Below are positions 6,161 through 7,823 of a stretch of 7,823 bases of DNA, in pieces. Position 1 is the first letter of the stretch. Each line of letters opens with the position of its first letter. The notes beneath the pieces were generated by a model. It ran no database searches and was not told the DNA's origin. It worked only from the letters and a program-made list of their open reading frames with translations. The position numbers were made by a program, and so were the translations under genes. This DNA comes from Lachnospiraceae bacterium UBA3802 (GTDB taxonomy: Bacteria > Bacillota > Clostridia > Lachnospirales > Lachnospiraceae), in NCBI GenBank assembly GCA_002369155.1, contig DFEM01000038.1:1-7823 (forward strand). Reading direction: 5' to 3'.

Positions 6161-6181
6161 TTAGTTATGATATTTTACTAA
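6161..6181. promoter_or_regulatory. Possible additional operator-like inverted repeat
   Basis: TTAGT (6161-6165) and ACTAA (6177-6181) face each other across 11 bp, and TTTACTAA (6174-6181) repeats the half-site of the galK/regulator region. It lies 71 bp upstream of the -35 of the 61-aa gene. The surrounding 5985-6206 stretch is very AT-rich, so chance is a real possibility. Confidence 0.25.
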
Positions 6182-6206
6182 TTTAAAGCGGTGAACATGT
6201 TTGAAC

Positions 6207-6650
6207 CTACTTATTCTCGGCAATTATCTCTTCCAGTATTTCAATCGCACTTTCAACCATCTTTGGGCAAAATTCCGTGAAGAGTTTATTCTCAATACAA
6301 TACTGCGCTCCCTCAGGTGTCGAAATGTCACATCCGAGCAAATCGTTGCAGATATATGTTCCGTTCTTCTCCTTAAATCTTTTCATCATTTCATCGTTAA
6401 CTTTGTTGGCCGTCATTCTGCTTGCAAGATCTTCCTTATCGTGCTGACCGTATAGCATTCCCAAAACCATCAGTGCGCCTGTAACCGCACCGCATACTTC
6501 GCCCTGACGCATTCCGCCGCCAAAGCATGCTCCGAGTTTTAACGCCTGTTCTTCACTTAATCCGACTTCATCCGCAAATGCTGCCAATACAGACTGCGAA
6601 CAATGAAATTTATTTCCAAAATATACCAATGCTTTTTCTTTGTGTGTCAT
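6207..6650 (-). CDS. CGAxxG-motif, cysteine-rich putative redox protein (C_GCAxxG_C_C family)
   Basis: Small cytoplasmic protein of 147 residues belonging to the C_GCAxxG_C_C family (Pfam PF09719), thought to be redox-active; no reaction is established. Features are HCSQSVLAAF (Cys17), the glycine-rich GACFGGGMRQGEVCGAVTGA (40-59, with CGAVTG from Cys53), then Cys101, Cys107, Cys118 and Cys128 in the C-terminal third, and a helical acidic tail. The start at 6650 is chosen over an upstream in-frame ATG at 6683 for three reasons. GAGAGG lies 5 nt before 6650, the promoter places the transcript start only about 10 nt before 6683, and family members usually begin with this KEKA-type helix. It has its own promoter and follows the terminator of the TrpB-like gene, so it appears monocistronic. 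No clear terminator is visible after its TAG stop. Its role next to these genes is unknown. Confidence 0.87.
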   Translation of the reverse strand: MTHKEKALVYFGNKFHCSQSVLAAFADEVGLSEEQALKLGACFGGGMRQGEVCGAVTGALMVLGMLYGQHDKEDLASRMTANKVNDEMMKRFKEKNGTYICNDLLGCDISTPEGAQYCIENKLFTEFCPKMVESAIEILEEIIAENK

Positions 6651-6699
6651 ATCTGCCTCTCTTGTTTTCTTCCTATCTGTCATGTTTATTTTTCCATAT

Positions 6700-6729
6700 A
6701 ATATAAACCATTTATCTTTCCTCAGTCAA
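6700..6729 (-). promoter_or_regulatory. Promoter of the CGAxxG-family gene
   Basis: Leftward, TTGACT (6724-6729, 5/6) and TATATT (6700-6705, 5/6) are separated by 18 nt. The predicted transcript start is near 6693. This leaves a leader suited to translation from 6650 rather than 6683. It begins just downstream of the TrpB-like gene's terminator. Confidence 0.6.
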
Positions 6730-6733
6730 TAAA

Positions 6734-6768
6734 CAAAAAAAGACAGAGGGTTATTCGCCCTCTGCCTG
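6734..6768 (-). terminator. Rho-independent terminator of the TrpB-like gene
   Basis: On the minus strand CAGAGGG (6758-6764) pairs with CCCTCTG (6744-6750) across a 7-nt loop. The stem is followed by TC and a run of seven T. It starts about 35 nt after the TrpB-like stop and separates that gene from the CGAxxG-family gene. Confidence 0.88.
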
Positions 6769-6801
6769 TATTATTACAAAAGTTTTATAGGATTTTGATA
6801 A

Positions 6802-7823
6802 TTATAAGTTTACTTTGGGAAGCTTTGCTCTGTATTTTGCAAGTTCTTCGTCTGTGGGAACATAGTCGCTCATCTCGCCGTCATGGAATTTCTGGTATGC
6901 AACAAGATCAAAGTAACCTGTACCTGTAAGACCGAATACTATGTTCTTTGCTTCGCCTGTTTCTTTGCATTTAAGAGCTTCATCGATTGCAACCTTGATT
7001 GCATGTGAACTCTCGGGAGCGGGAAGAATACCTTCAACTCTTGCAAATGTCTCTGCAGCCTGAAATACTTCAGTCTGCTTTGCTGTGGTTGCTTCCATAA
7101 GTCCGTCTGCGTAAAGCTGTGAAAGAGTTGAGCTCATGCCGTGATAACGAAGTCCGCCCGCATGGTTGGGAGCGGGAATGAAATCGCTTCCGAGTGTGTA
7201 CATTTTGGCAAGAGGACAAACCATACCGGTATCGCAGAAGTCATATGCATATACACCTCTTGTAAGGCTGGGACATGAAGCGGGCTCAACTGCGATGATT
7301 CTGTAGTCCGTACCTTTTTGAATCTTCTCACCCATGAAAGGTGCGATAAGTCCGCCGAGGTTTGAACCGCCGCCTGCGCATCCGATAACGATGTCAGCTT
7401 TAACTCCGTATTTATCAAGTGCGGCCTTTGTTTCAAGACCGATTACGGACTGATGAAGAAGTACCTGGTTAAGAACGGAACCGAGTACATATCTGTATCC
7501 TTCGCTTCCTACTGCAACTTCTACGGCTTCGGAAATTGCACATCCGAGAGACCCTGTGGTTCCGGGATGCTCTGCATTAATCTTTCTTCCGACTTCTGTT
7601 TCCATTGAAGGAGAAGGAGTAACGGAAGCGCCGTATGTTCTCATTACTTCTCTTCTGAAAGGCTTCTGCTCGTAAGAAACCTTAACCATGAATACCTTGC
7701 AGTCAAGGTCGAAATATGAACAAGCCATTGAAAGTGCCGTGCCCCACTGACCTGCACCGGTCTCTGTGGTTACGCCTTTCAAGCCCTGCTTCTTGGCATA
7801 ATATGCCTGAGCGATGGCTGAGT
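6802..7823 (-). CDS. trpB: TrpB2-type tryptophan synthase beta-like PLP enzyme (partial, N-terminus off window)
   Basis: PLP-dependent beta-replacement enzyme of the TrpB2 branch, which makes tryptophan from indole and serine, often without a dedicated TrpA. The frame is open to the right edge; 339 residues are visible of a usual ~450. The first visible residues, SAIAQAYYAKKQG, normally lie just after the Schiff-base lysine, so that lysine is probably a few residues outside the window. Visible motifs are ETGAGQWG (fragment 20-27, with the catalytic Glu), the phosphate-binding GGGSN (150-154), the TrpB2-typical LKMYTLG-like AKMYTLGSDF and HAGGLRYHGM segments, and GILPAPESSHA. Near the C-terminus LTGTGYFD stands where SGHG/SGRG is common, a Ser-to-Thr change at a cofactor-side position. 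No trpA or other trp gene is visible on this side. An apparent TTG start at 7782 is internal to the conserved fold and is not the real start. Confidence 0.93.
   Translation of the reverse strand, partial: SAIAQAYYAKKQGLKGVTTETGAGQWGTALSMACSYFDLDCKVFMVKVSYEQKPFRREVMRTYGASVTPSPSMETEVGRKINAEHPGTTGSLGCAISEAVEVAVGSEGYRYVLGSVLNQVLLHQSVIGLETKAALDKYGVKADIVIGCAGGGSNLGGLIAPFMGEKIQKGTDYRIIAVEPASCPSLTRGVYAYDFCDTGMVCPLAKMYTLGSDFIPAPNHAGGLRYHGMSSTLSQLYADGLMEATTAKQTEVFQAAETFARVEGILPAPESSHAIKVAIDEALKCKETGEAKNIVFGLTGTGYFDLVAYQKFHDGEMSDYVPTDEELAKYRAKLPKVNL

Noticed and set aside
6201..6455. Open frame of 84 codons antisense to the CGAxxG-family gene
   Set aside because: The minus-strand protein carries the family motifs and cysteines, while the plus frame has no ribosome binding site or recognisable features.
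7134..7436. Second minus-strand frame of 100 codons within the TrpB-like gene
   Set aside because: Overlaps the TrpB2 coding region in a different frame; the TrpB2 motifs are continuous, so there is no frameshift to explain it.

Overview
The window looks like chromosomal DNA of a Firmicute, most likely a Lachnospiraceae (Butyrivibrio/Roseburia-type) gut or rumen bacterium. The reasons are moderate-to-low GC, strong AGGAGG-type ribosome binding sites, AT-rich intergenic regions with A/T-flanked terminator hairpins, and proteins that resemble clostridial family members. This placement is inferred from protein character, not from a database search. No tRNA, rRNA, CRISPR array, insertion sequence or prophage gene is visible.

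Positions 1-4710 hold a compact galactoside-use module. Leftward from a promoter near 4532-4560 run a galactokinase (3224-4507), an intracellular GH2 beta-galactosidase-type enzyme (781-3204) and a MelB-like GPH-family sugar:cation symporter (start at 713, continuing off the left edge). They probably form one operon: the gaps are 19 and 67 nt, without terminators. A LacI-family regulator resembling EbgR (4711-5739) is transcribed the other way. The 203-bp divergent intergenic region carries repeated GTTTACTAA half-sites, which are probable operators. It also carries a cluster of DnaA-box-like sequences (TTTTCCACA, TTATCCACA and an inverted ATATCCACA), which is unexpected in a sugar operon. The likely logic is that the symporter imports a galactoside, the GH2 enzyme splits it in the cytoplasm, and GalK phosphorylates the galactose. 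The rest of the Leloir pathway (galT, galE) is not in the window.

Positions 5740-6206 hold a strong bidirectional terminator shared by the regulator and a convergent, unrecognised 61-residue gene (5799-5984). That small gene has its own extended -10 promoter and a leader that contains an 11-codon open frame overlapping its start codon.

Positions 6207-7823 hold two more leftward genes. One is a CGAxxG-motif, cysteine-rich putative redox protein, with its own promoter and a start best placed at 6650. The other is the C-terminal three quarters of a TrpB2-type tryptophan synthase beta-like PLP enzyme, which runs off the right edge and ends in a clear terminator. Nothing ties these two to galactose metabolism. 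No wholly new multi-gene system is evident. The most unusual points are the DnaA-box cluster in the divergent promoter, the small orphan gene with its leader, and swapped residues in the galactokinase sugar-binding motif.
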